Shown piece by piece: positions 7,108 to 7,197 of a DNA stretch of 7,197 nt. The translations under genes and the position numbers were made by a program. The notes beneath the pieces are model-generated. The model saw only the letters and a program-made list of their open reading frames with translations. It did not search any database and had not been told where the DNA came from. The stretch comes from Candidatus Heimdallarchaeota archaeon (GTDB lineage: Archaea; Asgardarchaeota; Heimdallarchaeia; Hodarchaeales; LC-3): positions 1 through 7,197 of the forward strand of contig DAHXPE010000324.1 in NCBI GenBank assembly GCA_027364495.1, in the 5' to 3' direction. Every line of letters starts with the position of its first letter. Position 1 is the stretch's first letter.

Positions 7108-7123
7108 GTGTAATTAATCTATG
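7108..7123 (-). repeat. Right arm of 16-bp perfect inverted repeat
   Basis: GTGTAATTAATCTATG is the reverse complement of the left arm at 6897-6912. On the minus strand it encodes HRLIT, so these LarB codons are present twice, once in each orientation. Its last five bases (CTATG, 7119-7123) also belong to the larC-derived repeat, so the second junction lies within this shared sequence. Confidence 0.95.
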
Positions 7124-7197
7124 AAACCAGAATATGATGATATTAAGGCTATAAGTCTTAAAACAAAAAAAAGTTTTAAGGAAATACAGGATGCAAT
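7119..7197 (+). repeat. 79-bp direct repeat, copy 2: fragment of larC at the window edge
   Basis: This is an exact copy of larC bases 6279-6357. It encodes LarC Met381 to Ala405 in frame from 7121 and is cut by the window edge. It has no upstream part of larC in front of it; the preceding bases are reversed larB. It is therefore a fragment, not a second larC. A perfect repeat ending exactly at the sequence end is typical of an assembly path re-entering itself, though a real tandem duplication would look the same at this length. Confidence 0.93.

Larger units (their letters stand above)
6902..7123 (-). pseudogene. larB: LarB C-terminal part, in inverted orientation
   Basis: On the minus strand, reading from 7123 down, the frame gives [16 protein letters not shown], then the LarB hallmark [18 protein letters not shown], then PISVGYG, then [11 protein letters not shown] ending at 6902. 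This is the part missing from the + strand larB. It begins with the same HRLIT residues at which the forward copy breaks off. Joining forward residues 1-172 to it gives about 241 residues, near the usual LarB length of about 250, lacking only the last stretch (IDNG-like in relatives). It has no start or promoter of its own. The Met at 7096 is internal, and the codons beyond 6902 (LCKPATPIS) are antisense of forward larB. It should be read as a displaced gene piece, not a separate gene. Confidence 0.9.

Noticed and set aside
6897..7123. Site-specific phase-variation switch in larB
   Set aside because: Not accepted as an explanation for now: the arms are only 16 bp, no recombinase is in the window, and the right flank is a larC copy instead of the expected larB end. 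It is kept as an alternative in the findings.

Overview
The window is AT-rich and carries five recognisable protein genes, two of them broken or rearranged at the right-hand edge. An archaeal source is likely. The Cdc48/VAT-type double AAA+ ATPase has an N-terminal double-psi barrel and a C-terminal HbYX-like tail, TATA-like boxes lie upstream, and there are almost no Shine-Dalgarno sequences. An Asgard-type archaeon would fit, but the sequence alone does not prove it.

Layout: 1-417 is mostly non-coding and may hold the first codons of a divergent gene at the left edge. 418-1623 (+) encodes a complete acyl-CoA dehydrogenase. It converges, across 27 bp of T-run/A-run sequence, on a Cdc48-family ATPase at 1651-3912 (-). 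A 329-bp divergent intergenic region (3913-4241) separates cdc48 from a tight + strand operon, larE (4242-5117), larC (5141-6385) and larB (from 6396). These are the three biosynthetic enzymes of the nickel-pincer nucleotide (NPN) cofactor. LarB activates and carboxylates nicotinic acid adenine dinucleotide, LarE sulfurates the product twice, and LarC inserts nickel using CTP. The cofactor's user, LarA or a relative, is not in the window.

The right end is the most unusual part. larB reads normally to about codon 172 (position 6912). The rest of the gene, except for its last few codons, then lies on the opposite strand (7107 down to 6902) between 16-bp perfect inverted repeats (6897-6912 and 7108-7123). 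Immediately after, positions 7119-7197 exactly repeat larC 6279-6357. Turning the inverted piece around restores a continuous LarB-like protein of about 241 residues. Two microhomology-marked junctions and an exact self-overlap at the window edge most resemble template switching (chimera) or an assembly loop, but a real small inversion plus duplication cannot be excluded from one sequence.

Other points of note are a LarE with a CxxC plus a third cysteine (the iron-sulfur type rather than the sacrificial single-cysteine type) and a Cdc48 whose first ATPase ring has a divergent Walker A and a non-aromatic pore loop while the second ring is canonical.
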